Of a DNA stretch of 64,000 bases, positions 25,380-35,504 are shown in pieces. The translations under genes were made by a program, and so were the position numbers. Every line of letters begins with the position of its first letter. The stretch's first letter is position 1. The stretch spans positions 1,846,501 to 1,910,500 of the forward strand of contig NZ_CP045798.1 in the NCBI RefSeq assembly GCF_000746025.2. The letters run 5' to 3'. The notes under the pieces were generated by a model. That model had not been told where the DNA came from and searched no databases. It was given only the letters and a program-made list of their open reading frames with translations. The DNA comes from Thermanaerosceptrum fracticalcis (GTDB lineage Bacteria; Bacillota; Peptococcia; DRI-13).

Positions 25380-26990
25380 TTATTCCACAGCATCTACTTC
25401 CGAGATAATATTTCCCTCTTTCTTATCCTCCTTCTTCAGACACCTGTAAATCTCCTCAAGACGTTTCTGCACCTTGTAGAATACTGTACCCTCGGGATAG
25501 TTACCCTCTGCATCGGGTGTACCCGCCGGGACACCGGTCAAAATTTCAATACCTTCTTCGATGGCCTTAACGGCGTAGATATGAAACTTACCGTCTTTTA
25601 CCGCTTCAATCACTTCGTCATCAAGCATGAGGTTAGCCACGTTCTGATAAGGAATCATCACCCCCTGTTTGCCGTTTAAACCCTTGGCCTTACAGACCTG
25701 GAAGAAACCTTCAATTTTCTGATTAACCCCGCCGATGGGCTGGACCTGTCCTTTCTGGTTTACAGAACCTGTAACCGCGATGTACTGTTTGATGGGTATC
25801 CCGGAAAGACTGGAGAGGAGCCCGTATAATTCGGTACTGGAAGCGCTGTCACCGTCCACCCCGTCATAGAGCTGTTCAAAACAGATGCTGGCAGAAAAGG
25901 AGAGGGGACATTTCCGTCCGAACTTTTCTCCCAGGTACCCGCTCAAGATGAGCACACCTTTGTCATGAATGCGCCCGCTCATTTTGGCTTCCCGTTCGAT
26001 ATTGATAATGCCCCGCTGACCCATATAGGTATTGACGGTGATCCGCGAGGGCTTGCCAAAGGAATACTCCCCCAGATCCAGAACGGCCAGCCCGTTTACC
26101 TGCCCCACTACCTTTTCTTGGGTGTCAATGAGGATGACACCTTTTTCGATCATCTCCTGGAGCTTTCTCTCGTACTTGTTGGCCCGGAAAATCTTTTCCT
26201 TGATAGCCTTCACAACATATTCCTCGGTGACCAGGTCCGCACCTGCCAGCTCAGCCCAGGTGTCGGCTTCATAAATTATTTCCACCAGTTCGTTAAAACG
26301 CGTGGAGAGCTTTTCCTGGCTGTCAGCCAGGCGGGAACTATATTCTACAATCCTGGCTACTGCCATTTTCGTAAAGTGACGGAGTTTCTCTTTCTGGCAA
26401 TGGTCACTGATAAACTGGGCCAATTTAAACATGTGGCTCTGGGTACGTTCCATTTCCACATCAAAATCGGCACGGATTTTAAAGAGTTTACGGTAGTCCT
26501 CATCATAATTGTAGAGAATCTGGTGTTCCAGGTAGCTGCCAATTAAGATGATTTTTACATCCAGGGGGATAGGTTCAGGCTTAAGGGAAGAAGTAGCAAT
26601 GGTGCCGATATGTTCAGCAATATTTTCAATGGTGATTTTCTCCGTTTTAAGTGCTCTCTTTAAAGCATTCCAGGTAAGGATGTTGGTTAACACATCACTG
26701 CACTGGAGAATCAGGTATCCCCCGTTGGCGCGGTGTAATGCCCCGGCCTTGATTTTCGTAAAATCTGTGGTTAAAACTCCCAGCTGGGTTTCATACTCCA
26801 CCCTGCCGATAAGGTTATAGAAAGTAGGGTTGCTCTCTACAATGACAGGAGCTCCCCGGGTTTTGCTGTTATCCACCAGGACATTGACCATATACTTAAA
26901 TGTAAAATCCTTAGCCCGTTCATCCTTAATAACAAACATCTCCAGGGGTGACTTTTCTTCCTTACCTTTGAATTCCTTTAGATTTTTTAA
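25380..26990 (-). pseudogene. Lon-related ATP-dependent protease, C-terminal part (IS-interrupted)
   Basis: About 536 codons carrying the end of the AAA+ module and the S16 protease domain of a LonB-like 'Lon-related putative ATP-dependent protease'. The catalytic serine lies in DGDSASSTELYG and the lysine in GGVNQKIEGFF; strand motifs KPSRITVNTYMGQ and GVLILSGYLGEKFG are present. The frame is open but joined upstream to an insertion sequence with a stop codon inside the element's terminus. Removing the IS and one TSD copy restores an in-frame junction (DILKNLKEF). An internal ATG at 26939 could start a truncated product, lacking the ATPase. Confidence 0.9.
26984..26990. repeat. Target-site duplication, left copy
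   Basis: TTTTTAA, repeated at 28619-28625 on the other side of the IS. Confidence 0.85.
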
Positions 26991-28618
26991 CAGGAGTTAT
27001 GCAGTTGGTGGAAATAAATAGAAAATGATAACTCAAAAAATATTTTAAAAAAGATCCTAATTTTCGACAAAAAAGGCTTGACTTTTTCGGAAAGCCCCCA
27101 TAATCGCTTTGGATGGTATTTTCTACCATCACTCTAGCGATATGGGTGATGCTGATGAAGAAACTGTGTAAACCAACTTTCGAAAAAAAGGATCACGGTC
27201 AAGGTGCCGGAATCCCGGTACTCAAGACAATTTGGGATTTATTTGACCTGTCTCTGCTGTTTTCCCAGTCCGGAATACGCAAACACTCCGGAATTCCAGC
27301 GTGGCTCCTGGCTTTTGCCTACATCTGCGGCCTTGTTAATCATTCAAGTTCTGCAAATCAAAATGCTAAGTTTTCAACGGAAGCTCCATTTTTACAACAA
27401 CTGCTTTCCGGGCAAATCATCTCTCAAAGTGCCTTCAGCCGGTTTCTCTCCAAGCCCTTTCAGTGGCTCCGGTTCTCTTTGGGCAGATTTGCCAGGTTAC
27501 AAGAAAATACGGATAGCAGGCTGACCGACGGCGATATCATTGCCTTAGACGATACCAAAATTGAGCATCCTCACGGTAAAAAAATCCCCTTTCTCTGTTG
27601 GCTCTTTGACAGTTCGGATAAGCGCCATGTATGGTGTATTAATCTTGTGTCGACCCTGGCTATCTTAAAGAATGGTCTTGAATATCCCATGTTATGGCGC
27701 TTTTGGGTTAAAACCGGTCAGGAGAATGAAAAACAAAGCAAGCTTGATCTTGCTAAACAGATGCTCGCAGAGGCTCGTCAGCTGAACAAGGCCAGACTAT
27801 GGGTAGCCATGGATCGCTGGTTTTTGTGTAAAAAGTTCCTGAACTGGCTGATGGGTCAAAATTTTGACTGGGTTACCAAAGCCAAACGTAACACAGCGCT
27901 ATTCAGGAAAATCTACGACCCGGTACTAGGAAAGGAACGCTACATTAAACTTAATCCGAAGCAACTGCTGCGAGAAGTTTATTCCCAGCTTCGGGTCCTT
28001 GGCAAAGAATCGGTTCTCAGTATTCCGGACATTTACATCAAAATGCCCTATGAGACCTTAACACGCAAGGGAAAACCCATTACTAGACAACGTTTTTTAC
28101 CCATAGCTGCCATTGCAGCCACTTATGAGAAGCAGGCTGTCGAGGGCAGCATAGTTCTTCCGGAGGAAGAATGCCCAGCAACCTTCAAGGATGCGTATCT
28201 CCTGATAAGCAATCGCGTAGATACGCCGGAAGAAGCTGCAACTGCCTATGTTAAACGATGGAGAATAGAAGTTTTTTACCGCACCGCTAAACAGAATCTT
28301 GGTTTAACATCTTGCTATGCTCAGTCTGAAACAGCTCATTTCGCACATGTGGAGCTCTTGTTTACAGCGAAGACCCTTCTTTGTTATGCCTCTTGGGAGT
28401 GCAATAAAGAAGGCGCCGAACAAGCCCCCTCCCTCTGCGAAGTGATAAGGTACTTCTTCAACGCCGGTTGTCGGATCCGCTGTTGCGAGCAGTTGATCCA
28501 AGTCTATTTTGACACGGCAACCCAGCGTTTTTCAAGGCTTATTGATAAATTCTGGCCACATTCTTTGGAACTTAGGTTATGGGATTGGGAAAATTATCCT
28601 GAAACTGCATAACTACTG
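26991..28618 (+). mobile_element. IS4-family-like insertion sequence, complete
   Basis: 1628 bp, bounded by imperfect inverted repeats CAGGAGTTATGCAGTT (26991-27006) and the complement of CAGTAGTTATGCAGTT (28603-28618), one mismatch in 16. It carries one transposase gene and is flanked by a 7-bp direct repeat TTTTTAA. It lies inside the Lon-related protease gene in the opposite orientation. Exact ends and clean duplication indicate a recent insertion. Confidence 0.9.
27113..28612 (+). CDS. IS4-family DDE transposase
   Basis: 499 residues. Catalytic acidic residues are visible: IIALDDTKIEHPHGKK (first Asp), WVAMDRWFLCKKFL (second Asp) and the Y-R-E-K signature KRWRIEVFYRTAKQNLGL (Glu). The frame is intact and full length, so the element may be active. 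The TAA stop lies inside the right inverted repeat. No strong ribosome site precedes the first ATG; translation could begin at internal ATG codons near residue 13-15. Confidence 0.9.
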   Translation: MVFSTITLAIWVMLMKKLCKPTFEKKDHGQGAGIPVLKTIWDLFDLSLLFSQSGIRKHSGIPAWLLAFAYICGLVNHSSSANQNAKFSTEAPFLQQLLSGQIISQSAFSRFLSKPFQWLRFSLGRFARLQENTDSRLTDGDIIALDDTKIEHPHGKKIPFLCWLFDSSDKRHVWCINLVSTLAILKNGLEYPMLWRFWVKTGQENEKQSKLDLAKQMLAEARQLNKARLWVAMDRWFLCKKFLNWLMGQNFDWVTKAKRNTALFRKIYDPVLGKERYIKLNPKQLLREVYSQLRVLGKESVLSIPDIYIKMPYETLTRKGKPITRQRFLPIAAIAATYEKQAVEGSIVLPEEECPATFKDAYLLISNRVDTPEEAATAYVKRWRIEVFYRTAKQNLGLTSCYAQSETAHFAHVELLFTAKTLLCYASWECNKEGAEQAPSLCEVIRYFFNAGCRIRCCEQLIQVYFDTATQRFSRLIDKFWPHSLELRLWDWENYPETA

Positions 28619-28625
28619 TTTTTAA
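28619..28625. repeat. Target-site duplication, right copy
   Basis: TTTTTAA, identical to 26984-26990. Confidence 0.85.
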
Positions 28626-29447
28626 AATATCCTTCTTTACTTCTTCGAGAAAATCTCCCACAGGAGGAAAGTCGCTGTATTCTTCCTTCAGGTTTTCGAA
28701 CAGGTGCCCGATAGCGGCAATCACCAGCTGGCTTTCCAGCCTTTCCACCTGCTCATGGATTTCCTTTTCCAGATCCCTGATTTTTTTGAAGGCATCTAAA
28801 ACCAGAAAATTAATGGCTTTGGATTTTTCCTCAATTTCCTTGATGGCTTCTCTGGAAAGCTGTTTATACTCTTCTTCATCCATTTGTTTCCCCTCGGCAT
28901 TGAGGGGAATGGTTAATATTCCTTTTTCCGTATTCTTTAAAGCAAAACCCAATTTTTTCGCGGCCTCATCCAGGGAGTTCCAAATCTCTGCCTGCCGGTC
29001 CTGCAGGCTCTGGTATAGCATGGTTTTTCTTTTCCCATATTCCTCCGAAGCCAGGGCTTTGGGGATGTTCAATTTTACCTGGTTAACCAGTTGAGTCATG
29101 TCATTTTGGAATTTAACCCCCAGCCCGGGCGGCAGGGTTAGCGCCTTAGGCTGGTCAGGCTTTTCAAAATTATATACATAGCACCAGTCCCAGGGAATCT
29201 CTTCCTGCATGGCCACTTCCTTTACCAGGGATTGGGTATAGCTGTTGCGACCGGTTCCCGTAAAACCAGAAATAAAGATATTGTAGCCATGCTTTCTAAT
29301 TTTTAGGCCAAACTCCATGGCTTTGACGGCCCGTTCCTGGCCAACTATTCCCTCCAGAGGCGGTACCTCTGCGGTAGTCTCGAAGGGAAAAGCAGCACAA
29401 TTACAGGCGCTTTTTAGTTGTTCGGGAGTTAATTCCCATTGTTTCAT
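28619..29447 (-). pseudogene. Lon-related ATP-dependent protease, N-terminal part (IS-interrupted)
   Basis: About 276 codons: the N-terminal AAA module with a variant Walker A (FISGFTGTGRNSYTQS, Arg in place of Lys, as usual in this subgroup) near residue 55-70, and a long coiled-coil insertion (about 130-260: KIRDLEKEIHEQVERLESQ). ATG at 29447 follows AAGGAGG. Translation now runs into the IS and stops 15 codons later. The intact protein would have been about 810 residues. Confidence 0.9.
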
Positions 29448-29540
29448 GCTATGCCTCCTTGCTCTTCTTCATTTTGTCTTTATTTTTCATCTCCTTCTGT
29501 TGTCTTTTCTACATATTTAAGTAATTTCCTGTAGTTGTCT

Positions 29541-29750
29541 TTATTCTTCAAATAATTTATTCAACCTCTCCTCATTTATTCTCCTGCGTTTTTCCGTCTC
29601 TTCCCTGTCCAACTTCCAGGGAGGACCTGCCAGGCAGTCCCCTTCCCGGATGTCAGGAGGCAAATCATTTAATGAATAACTTTCTTTTCTTTCATCATCC
29701 CAGATTAAGACTGCTATATTCTTTTCAATCTTATCGATCACAGCATACAT
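29541..29750 (-). CDS. DUF3006 domain protein
   Basis: 69 residues, a small soluble protein beginning MYAVIDKIEKNIAVLIWDD with a charged helical C-terminus (DREETEKRRRINEERLNKLF). This family, of unknown function, often lies next to ComEC/Rec2-like metallo-hydrolase genes, as here. ATG at 29750 has AGGTGAGG just upstream, which overlaps the stop of the preceding gene, so translation is coupled. Confidence 0.82.
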   Translation of the reverse strand: MYAVIDKIEKNIAVLIWDDERKESYSLNDLPPDIREGDCLAGPPWKLDREETEKRRRINEERLNKLFEE

Positions 29751-29759
29751 TTCCCTCAC

Positions 29760-30884
29760 CTACCGCTGAGCTTTCCTGAATCCGGCCTGCTGGGCTTCCC
29801 TCTCCGTCTTGAACCAGGCTTCGGCTTTAACCTGGCTGTAGTATTCCCCGCCGGGCAAGTGGTAAACCTTACCATTGTTGCCAACATTACCCTTGATGAG
29901 GCCCTGTCCCCGGCTGTCCACCCACAACTTATCCAGTTCATCACCCGGCTTTGATGGAGGTAGGTATTTATTCAAATTCATGGCTTCTTTATTCACGGCC
30001 AGGTTCTGCCCATCCGTCTCCATGACAATAGTACCGGCCAAAGCCGTCCAAAAGGTTTGAATCTTTTCCCTGGCCAGAAGGGCCAGGGTTTCTTTGTGGG
30101 GATGCCCGTAATCATTTTCTTTGGCCGCCGAGATTATGGCATAGTTAGGCTTCACCTTGCGGAGAAACTCCGGACTGGTGGAGGAACTGCTGCCGTGGTG
30201 CCCTAACTTGAGAACAGCAGCCTCCAACCTTGCACCATTAGCCAGCATATGGGCTTCGGATTCTTTCTCCGCATCACCCGTTAAAAGAAAGGATACCTGC
30301 CCATAGGTTACACGTAAAACAGCACTGTAATTATTGAGATCTGCATAATTATCTTTGACAGGCGCCAGGAACTGGGCCTGGACCCCCTGCTTCAGGTCCA
30401 TACTTACTCCCGCTTTGGCTTCTCTCACCTTTACTTTATTTTTCTCCAAAGCAGAGAGAAACCGGGTGTAGGTTACAGAAGTATGGGCTACCCTGGGTAG
30501 ATAGGCAGTTTCTACAGGAAATGCCTCCAGCACATCCTTAAGTCCCCCGATATGGTCTTCATGGGGATGGGTGGCCACAAGGTAAGTGAGTTTGGTTACT
30601 CCGGCCTTTTTCAGGTAAGCCACAACTGCCTCACCACTATCACCCGGCCCACCGTCCACCAGGAGGGTTTCTCCCCCGGGAAAACGGAGAAAAATAGCGT
30701 CACCCTGCCCTACATCCAGGAAATGAACAGTTAGTTTACCCTCTTTAGCTACAGGAGGTGAAGGTAAGGGTGAGACGCCTTCCCGGGAAGCTGTACAGCC
30801 CAATAAGAGAGCAGATATAAGATAAATGATTAATAGAAGGACACTGAGCCTGCACTTGCTTTTAGTAAACATATTTTTATTCAC
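29760..30884 (-). CDS. Secreted ComEC/Rec2-like metallo-beta-lactamase-fold hydrolase (lipoprotein)
   Basis: 374 residues. N-terminal signal with lipobox LISALLLGC, so probably lipid-anchored outside the cell. MBL fold from about residue 50: VHFLDVGQGDAIFL, metal ligands in ATHPHEDHIGG, LLTGDAEKESE and KLGHHGSSSS, matching the hydrolase domain of the DNA-uptake protein ComEC but without its channel. The C-terminus (about 315-370, GLIKGNVGNNGKVYHLPGG to EAQQAGFRKAQ) is a small 'sunset'-type domain common on secreted nucleases. Likely role: extracellular phosphoesterase/nuclease. Confidence 0.88.
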   Translation of the reverse strand: MNKNMFTKSKCRLSVLLLIIYLISALLLGCTASREGVSPLPSPPVAKEGKLTVHFLDVGQGDAIFLRFPGGETLLVDGGPGDSGEAVVAYLKKAGVTKLTYLVATHPHEDHIGGLKDVLEAFPVETAYLPRVAHTSVTYTRFLSALEKNKVKVREAKAGVSMDLKQGVQAQFLAPVKDNYADLNNYSAVLRVTYGQVSFLLTGDAEKESEAHMLANGARLEAAVLKLGHHGSSSSTSPEFLRKVKPNYAIISAAKENDYGHPHKETLALLAREKIQTFWTALAGTIVMETDGQNLAVNKEAMNLNKYLPPSKPGDELDKLWVDSRGQGLIKGNVGNNGKVYHLPGGEYYSQVKAEAWFKTEREAQQAGFRKAQR

Positions 30885-30927
30885 CTATTTTTGACCTTTC
30901 CTCTGTTGTTGATAGATATTTCCCCTT

Positions 30928-31788
30928 TCACCTAATCATCAATTCAGACACTTGTTCCGCATGATATGAACTTCTAACCAGGGGAGAAGAGGCCACATAT
31001 TTAAAACCCATTTCCATACCCAATTCTTTATATCTCTCAAAAATTTCGGGATGTATATATTCAACCACAGGATGATGTTTACTCGATGGTGCCAGATATT
31101 GACCTATAGTTACCAGGTCACAGTCAACTTCCCTTAAATCATGCAAGACATGAATAACTTCTTGCTCTTCCTCTCCCAGTCCTAACATGATCCCTGATTT
31201 TGTCAATATACTATCATCCATTTCTTTTACGTTTTTTAACAGCTCCAGAGACCGTTGATAGAGAGCCTTTGGACGTACCGCTGGATATAATCGGGGCACC
31301 GTTTCTACGTTATGGTTAATTATTTCAGGTTTGGCCCTTACCACTTTAGCTAAGGCCTCATACTCCCCTTGAAAATCGGGGATAAGGACTTCGATCACAA
31401 TCTTTTTATTTAATTCCTTTATTTGCTCAATAACCCTGGCAAAATGACCAGCACCACCATCAGGCAGATCATCTCTGGTTACAGAAGTTATCACTACATG
31501 TTTAAGATTCAGTTCTTTAACGGCTTGGGCTACATGGGAGGGTTCTTCCGGATCTACTGCTTGCACGTGGCCCTTGGTTACGTTGCAGAAGGTGCAATTG
31601 CGTGTACATATTCTGCCTAAGATCATAAAAGTGGCCGTCTTTCTGCCAAAACACTCTATAATGTTTGGGCAGTTGGCTTCCTCACACACAGTGTGCAGGG
31701 AAAGCCTCTTTAACATTTCTTTAACCTCGGTCAACTTTTCTGCTCCTCGAAGTCTTACCTTTAGCCAGTCAGGTTTTCGTGTATGCAT
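30928..31788 (-). CDS. lipA: Lipoyl synthase
   Basis: Radical SAM enzyme inserting two sulfurs into octanoyl groups on lipoyl domains. 286 residues. The auxiliary cluster cysteines are in [12 protein letters not shown] (CX4CX5C, residues 35-46), the SAM-binding cluster in CTRNCTFC (CX3CX2C), and the C-terminal serine ligand motif is VRSSYHAEQ. Downstream of lipB by one base, so the two form the endogenous lipoylation operon. No lipoyl-domain substrate (GcvH, E2) is encoded in the window. Confidence 0.97.
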   Translation of the reverse strand: MHTRKPDWLKVRLRGAEKLTEVKEMLKRLSLHTVCEEANCPNIIECFGRKTATFMILGRICTRNCTFCNVTKGHVQAVDPEEPSHVAQAVKELNLKHVVITSVTRDDLPDGGAGHFARVIEQIKELNKKIVIEVLIPDFQGEYEALAKVVRAKPEIINHNVETVPRLYPAVRPKALYQRSLELLKNVKEMDDSILTKSGIMLGLGEEEQEVIHVLHDLREVDCDLVTIGQYLAPSSKHHPVVEYIHPEIFERYKELGMEMGFKYVASSPLVRSSYHAEQVSELMIR

Positions 31789-31789
31789 A

Positions 31790-32476
31790 TCATTCTCTCC
31801 CTGTTATCTGGTATAGTTTTTGTTTATCTATTATTTCTGGTTGTACATTAAATATTTTACAAAAATACCTTACTACCTGTTCATTAACCTTCTGCAACTC
31901 TTCAGGATATCCCAATATCTTCTGTAAGGAAGTTACCCCTCTGTCCGTTATACCACAAGGATTTATCCACCTGAAATGTTCCAATTGGGTATTAACATTA
32001 AAAGCAAAACCGTGCATAGTAACCCAACGTTTGACGGCACAACCAATTGCTGTTATTTTTTCTTCTCCTACCCAAACCCCTGGGTATTTAGAATTCCTAC
32101 CGGCAGTTATGCCATATTCCTCTTTTAGTAATTGTATAAAAGTCTCTTCAATTTTCCTGAAAAAATCGGGTATATCCCTGCCATGTTTGTTGAGGTCTAA
32201 TATGGGATATCCCACTATCTGGCCGGGACCATGGTAAGTCACATCCCCGCCCCGGTTAACTTGATATATGTTAACTCCCTGAGCTTTTAATACTTCTTCC
32301 GGGATAATGATATTGGAGCGGCTCCCCCTTACCCCCATGGTCAATACCGGGGGATGTTCCAATAAGAGCAGCGTATCTTCTATTAAATCCTGCTGTCGTA
32401 ATTTTAATAAATGTTCCTGTATACTTAAAGCCTCTTTATAATCCATCTTACCTAATAGAGCCACCAGCAGCTTCAT
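31790..32476 (-). CDS. lipB: Octanoyltransferase
   Basis: Transfers octanoate from acyl carrier protein to lipoyl domains. About 228 residues. Signature segments [49 protein letters not shown] (catalytic Lys) and [11 protein letters not shown] (catalytic Cys) are present. ATG at 32476 is preceded by AGGGGTGG; the GTG three codons earlier overlaps that site. Confidence 0.97.
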   Translation of the reverse strand: MKLLVALLGKMDYKEALSIQEHLLKLRQQDLIEDTLLLLEHPPVLTMGVRGSRSNIIIPEEVLKAQGVNIYQVNRGGDVTYHGPGQIVGYPILDLNKHGRDIPDFFRKIEETFIQLLKEEYGITAGRNSKYPGVWVGEEKITAIGCAVKRWVTMHGFAFNVNTQLEHFRWINPCGITDRGVTSLQKILGYPEELQKVNEQVVRYFCKIFNVQPEIIDKQKLYQITGRE

Positions 32477-32758
32477 TTTTACCACCCCTAAAATTGCCCG
32501 TAGCTTTTAGCCGGACTGATAAATTATTGGCCGTCATCAAAATTGACAACGGCCATTGCAGTTTTCTCATTATAAAGATTTCTCTGTTTTTATTCCAATA
32601 CCTCTCGGTAAAACATAAAATCATAAGGTTTTTTATACCTCTTTTATAGCCCGGATTAAAAAACATTCACTGTTAACATAACCATATTTCAGGTATCCCA
32701 GGAAGTTTTCCCACTTAGGAATATTTATCTTTATAACCTCAACTTGAAATCCCAAACC
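32477..32758. other. Intergenic region upstream of lipB
   Basis: No gene. A TGGCCGT/ACGGCCA hairpin (about 32532-32560) lies in the likely lipB leader. No recognisable riboswitch. Confidence 0.35.
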
Positions 32759-32790
32759 ATCGCCCCTTTCCAAATAAAGAAAGGGGCGAT
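32759..32790 (-). terminator. Terminator of the dsrC-hdr-flox operon
   Basis: Perfect 12-bp stem ATCGCCCCTTTC/GAAAGGGGCGAT, 8-base loop, five bases after the stop codon of the last operon gene. The T-tract is weak. Confidence 0.7.
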
Positions 32791-32794
32791 TTGT

Positions 32795-33652
32795 TTAATA
32801 TTCGGCAGGCAGTTTTTCCAACTCCGCCATACTGAATACGGGACCATCTTTACAGACAAACTTGTTCCCGATATTACAACGGCCACACATCCCGATGCCG
32901 CATTTCATCTTCATCTCTAAGGAAGTAAAGATATTCTCCGAAGTAAACCCAATTTTCTTGAGGACAGGCAAGGTAAACTTAATCATCACCGGTGGCCCGC
33001 AGACCACAGCTACGGCATTTTCTGAAGATGTTACTACTTGTTCGGTAACAGCAGGAACAAAACCTACTTTTCCCCACCAGCCCTCCACAGGCCTGTCAAT
33101 GGTAAGATGAATATCAATATCTGCCCGTGCCGACCAGTCTTGCAGTTCTTCCTTGTAGAGAAGCTGGCCGGGATTGCGGGCGCCATAGACTACAGTGAGA
33201 TTTCCGTAGTTCTTCCGGTTTTCCTCATCCAGGATGTAACGGACTAAAGAACGTAAAGTGGTAAAGGCAAAGCCTCCTCCAATAATCACCAGGTTTTTAC
33301 CTGCGAACTTTTCTAAAGGCCAACTGTTACCCAGAGGCCCCCTTAACCCTACTATGTCTCCTTTCTCCAGCATATGGAGAGCCGTGGTCACCCGGCCCAC
33401 CTTTTTCACCGAAAAGCGTACGATACCTTTTTCCGTAGGAGAACTGGCAATACCAAAAGGAGCCTCTCCGGTGCCAAAAACACTGATTTCGGCGAATTGA
33501 CCGGGGGTATAAAAGAAGGTCTCATTATCATCTTCGTTTAAAAAACCTAAAGTAAAAGTTTTCAGATCTTGTTCCGGGTTCTCCTCGATGACTTCTAAAA
33601 TCTCCATTTGATAAGGGAGATAGGGGTTTTTTATCTCACATTGACATGTCAT
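32795..33652 (-). CDS. Flox complex FAD/NAD(P)-binding subunit (FlxA-like, PyrK/AsrB family)
   Basis: 285 residues, ferredoxin-NADP reductase type. FAD-binding barrel (about 20-105, PGQFAEISV and PFGIASSP), NAD-binding domain (about 110-240, LVIIGGGFAFTTLRSL, VCGPPVMI) and a C-terminal [2Fe-2S] loop with CGIGMCGRCNIGNKFVC. It would oxidise or reduce NAD(H) for the Hdr/Flox complex. Last gene of the operon, overlapping the preceding gene by 4 nt. Confidence 0.88.
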   Translation of the reverse strand: MTCQCEIKNPYLPYQMEILEVIEENPEQDLKTFTLGFLNEDDNETFFYTPGQFAEISVFGTGEAPFGIASSPTEKGIVRFSVKKVGRVTTALHMLEKGDIVGLRGPLGNSWPLEKFAGKNLVIIGGGFAFTTLRSLVRYILDEENRKNYGNLTVVYGARNPGQLLYKEELQDWSARADIDIHLTIDRPVEGWWGKVGFVPAVTEQVVTSSENAVAVVCGPPVMIKFTLPVLKKIGFTSENIFTSLEMKMKCGIGMCGRCNIGNKFVCKDGPVFSMAELEKLPAEY

Positions 33653-34671
33653 CCTGGCATCCCCCCCAATCTTTTAAGAACCTCTCGAATATCAAAATTC
33701 ACCGGACATTTGGCTACACAACGGCCGCAACCAACACAGGCCACTGCCAGGTAATTTTCCGGGAAATACTTAAACTTGTGCAAGACCCGCTGCCTCATCC
33801 TTTCCTTACCCGTAGGACGAGGGTTATGGCCTGAACCGTGCTGTGTAAAATTACCAAACATACAGCTGTCCCAGCTCCGCACCCTCCGGCCTTCCGTATC
33901 AGTAGCCTCGTCACTGATATCAAAACAATGACAAGTAGGACACAAATAGGTACACACGCCGCAGTTCAAGCATTTCTGGTGTATCTCATCCCAAAGGGGG
34001 AGGACAAATACCTGGGAAAGTTCACCTGATAGAATTTCAGGAACAAGGCTGGCGGCTGCCGCTTGCCGGGAGACCCCTTGTAAAGCCTGGAATTTATCCA
34101 TGCTTCCGGGAGTAGCCGGACTAAAAGGTCTTTCCTGCAGGATTCCTTCTCCTTCCAGGGTATCGGCCAGGGCTAAAAACTTATCTCCCAGGTCAACCAG
34201 GAGAATATCAGAACCCTCCTTAGCCAGAGGACTAATTCCCAAATCCTGACAGAAACAGGTGCTGGCCGGTTCTGAGCAGGCTAAGGAGATGACAAAAGTA
34301 TTCTCCCTGCGCTCACGGTAATGCTGGTCCTTATACTTAGGCCCATTAAAGACCCGGTCTAAAAGGAGGATACTCCGGGCATCACAGGGCCGGACTCCAA
34401 AAAGGATAAGGGGCTTTGTGGCCGGGTTTTCCCCCATAACCTGGACGGACTTGCCTTTATCCATTCTATAGCGGATGAGGGCCTCCCATTGAGGGAAAAA
34501 GGCGTCCTTAACAGGCTTTAGGGTGTTGGTATAGCCTGTTAACTCTAACTCCTCACCATCCCAGGGTAAAAAGAGATAGCCTTCTTCTTTTAAACGGGGC
34601 GCCAAAATCTCCTTTTGCCCCAACTGCCCTTTGAGCCAGAGAAAAAAGTCATCTTTTAAGATCTCATACAT
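33649..34671 (-). CDS. Flox/AsrA-like 4Fe-4S dicluster subunit
   Basis: 340 residues. The N-terminal domain (1-220) resembles AsrA/hydrogenase-beta type proteins, with LFGVRPCDARSILLLDRVF and the cysteine pair CFCQD; the C-terminal part has two cluster motifs, CLNCGVCTYLCPTCHC (about 243) and CVGCGRCVAKCP (about 315). Such proteins relay electrons from the NAD-binding flavoprotein to the Hdr core in Flox complexes. ATG at 34671 overlaps the preceding stop (GTGATG). Confidence 0.85.
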   Translation of the reverse strand: MYEILKDDFFLWLKGQLGQKEILAPRLKEEGYLFLPWDGEELELTGYTNTLKPVKDAFFPQWEALIRYRMDKGKSVQVMGENPATKPLILFGVRPCDARSILLLDRVFNGPKYKDQHYRERRENTFVISLACSEPASTCFCQDLGISPLAKEGSDILLVDLGDKFLALADTLEGEGILQERPFSPATPGSMDKFQALQGVSRQAAAASLVPEILSGELSQVFVLPLWDEIHQKCLNCGVCTYLCPTCHCFDISDEATDTEGRRVRSWDSCMFGNFTQHGSGHNPRPTGKERMRQRVLHKFKYFPENYLAVACVGCGRCVAKCPVNFDIREVLKRLGGMPG

Positions 34672-35504
34672 CACGCTTCCCCACCTCCTGCCAGGAATGG
34701 CTCCGGGTCCCCAGGGTCATAGGTATTCAAGGGCAATTCCTGCTCTTCTTTCAATCCTGCTTCAAATTGATAGAGTTCTTTCACTTCCAGCAACATTTTG
34801 CGGTTCAAAATCCTTAAGTCCACGCCCATGGGACAGGCCCGCTGGCAGGCGCCGCAGTCCACACAGCGTCCCGCCACATGAAGGGCACGGGTCAGGTGGA
34901 AAATCAGATTATCAGCAAGCTGGGTAGATTTTCCTACCCACTGGGGCAGGTTGTTTTCCACAAAACATTCCCTGCAATAGCAGGCAGGGCAGGCATTGCG
35001 GCAGGCATAACAGCGGATGCACTTGGATACTTCTTTGTAAAAATATTCCTTACGTTCCTGGGGGGAAAGCCGGGCAAATGTTTTTACATCATGAAAATCA
35101 TCTTCCCCTGTTTTCCCTGCTTTGCCGCTCACCAGATAATCATAGATAACAGGAGACTTGATTTGGCACCCCTCGCAGCCTTCCGTGAGAGGGCAAGGGG
35201 CTCCCAGAATCACGACCCTATCCCGTGACAACTGGTTTTCCGTAAGAAGATTAACGAGGGAGCGGCTGTCACACCCTTTTACGATGATGGCCGCCTTGCG
35301 TTTTTCCTTAACCAGATAATTGGCCAGGTTGTTTTTACAGCCCTCATCCCAGACCAGTAACTCACAATCTTCCCCTCTGGTGATAAAACAGGGGGTACTT
35401 TTACCGGGCAGGGTACCTGCAGTAAAACCTATGACTACTTCTACCTGTCCTGTTTCCAGCAATTCTTGGGCTTTATCCCTTATCTCCAGGATAATTTTAT
35501 CCAT
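34671..35504 (-). CDS. Flox 4Fe-4S subunit (FdhB/FrhB-like N-terminus)
   Basis: 277 residues. N-terminal half reads like a coenzyme F420 hydrogenase/FdhB-type beta domain (VKGCDSRSLVNLL, VVILGAPCPLTEGCEGC); two [4Fe-4S] motifs follow, CIRCYACRNACPACYC (about 167) and CVDCGACQRACPMG (about 218). A cysteine-rich electron relay between the flavin subunit and the MvhD/HdrA unit. Overlaps mvhD-like gene by 8 nt and the next gene at GTGATG. Confidence 0.85.
   Translation of the reverse strand: MDKIILEIRDKAQELLETGQVEVVIGFTAGTLPGKSTPCFITRGEDCELLVWDEGCKNNLANYLVKEKRKAAIIVKGCDSRSLVNLLTENQLSRDRVVILGAPCPLTEGCEGCQIKSPVIYDYLVSGKAGKTGEDDFHDVKTFARLSPQERKEYFYKEVSKCIRCYACRNACPACYCRECFVENNLPQWVGKSTQLADNLIFHLTRALHVAGRCVDCGACQRACPMGVDLRILNRKMLLEVKELYQFEAGLKEEQELPLNTYDPGDPEPFLAGGGEA

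Noticed and set aside
25965-26546. 193-residue plus-strand ORF inside the Lon-related gene
   Set aside because: It is antisense to an intact, recognisable protease frame and has no family features or ribosome site.
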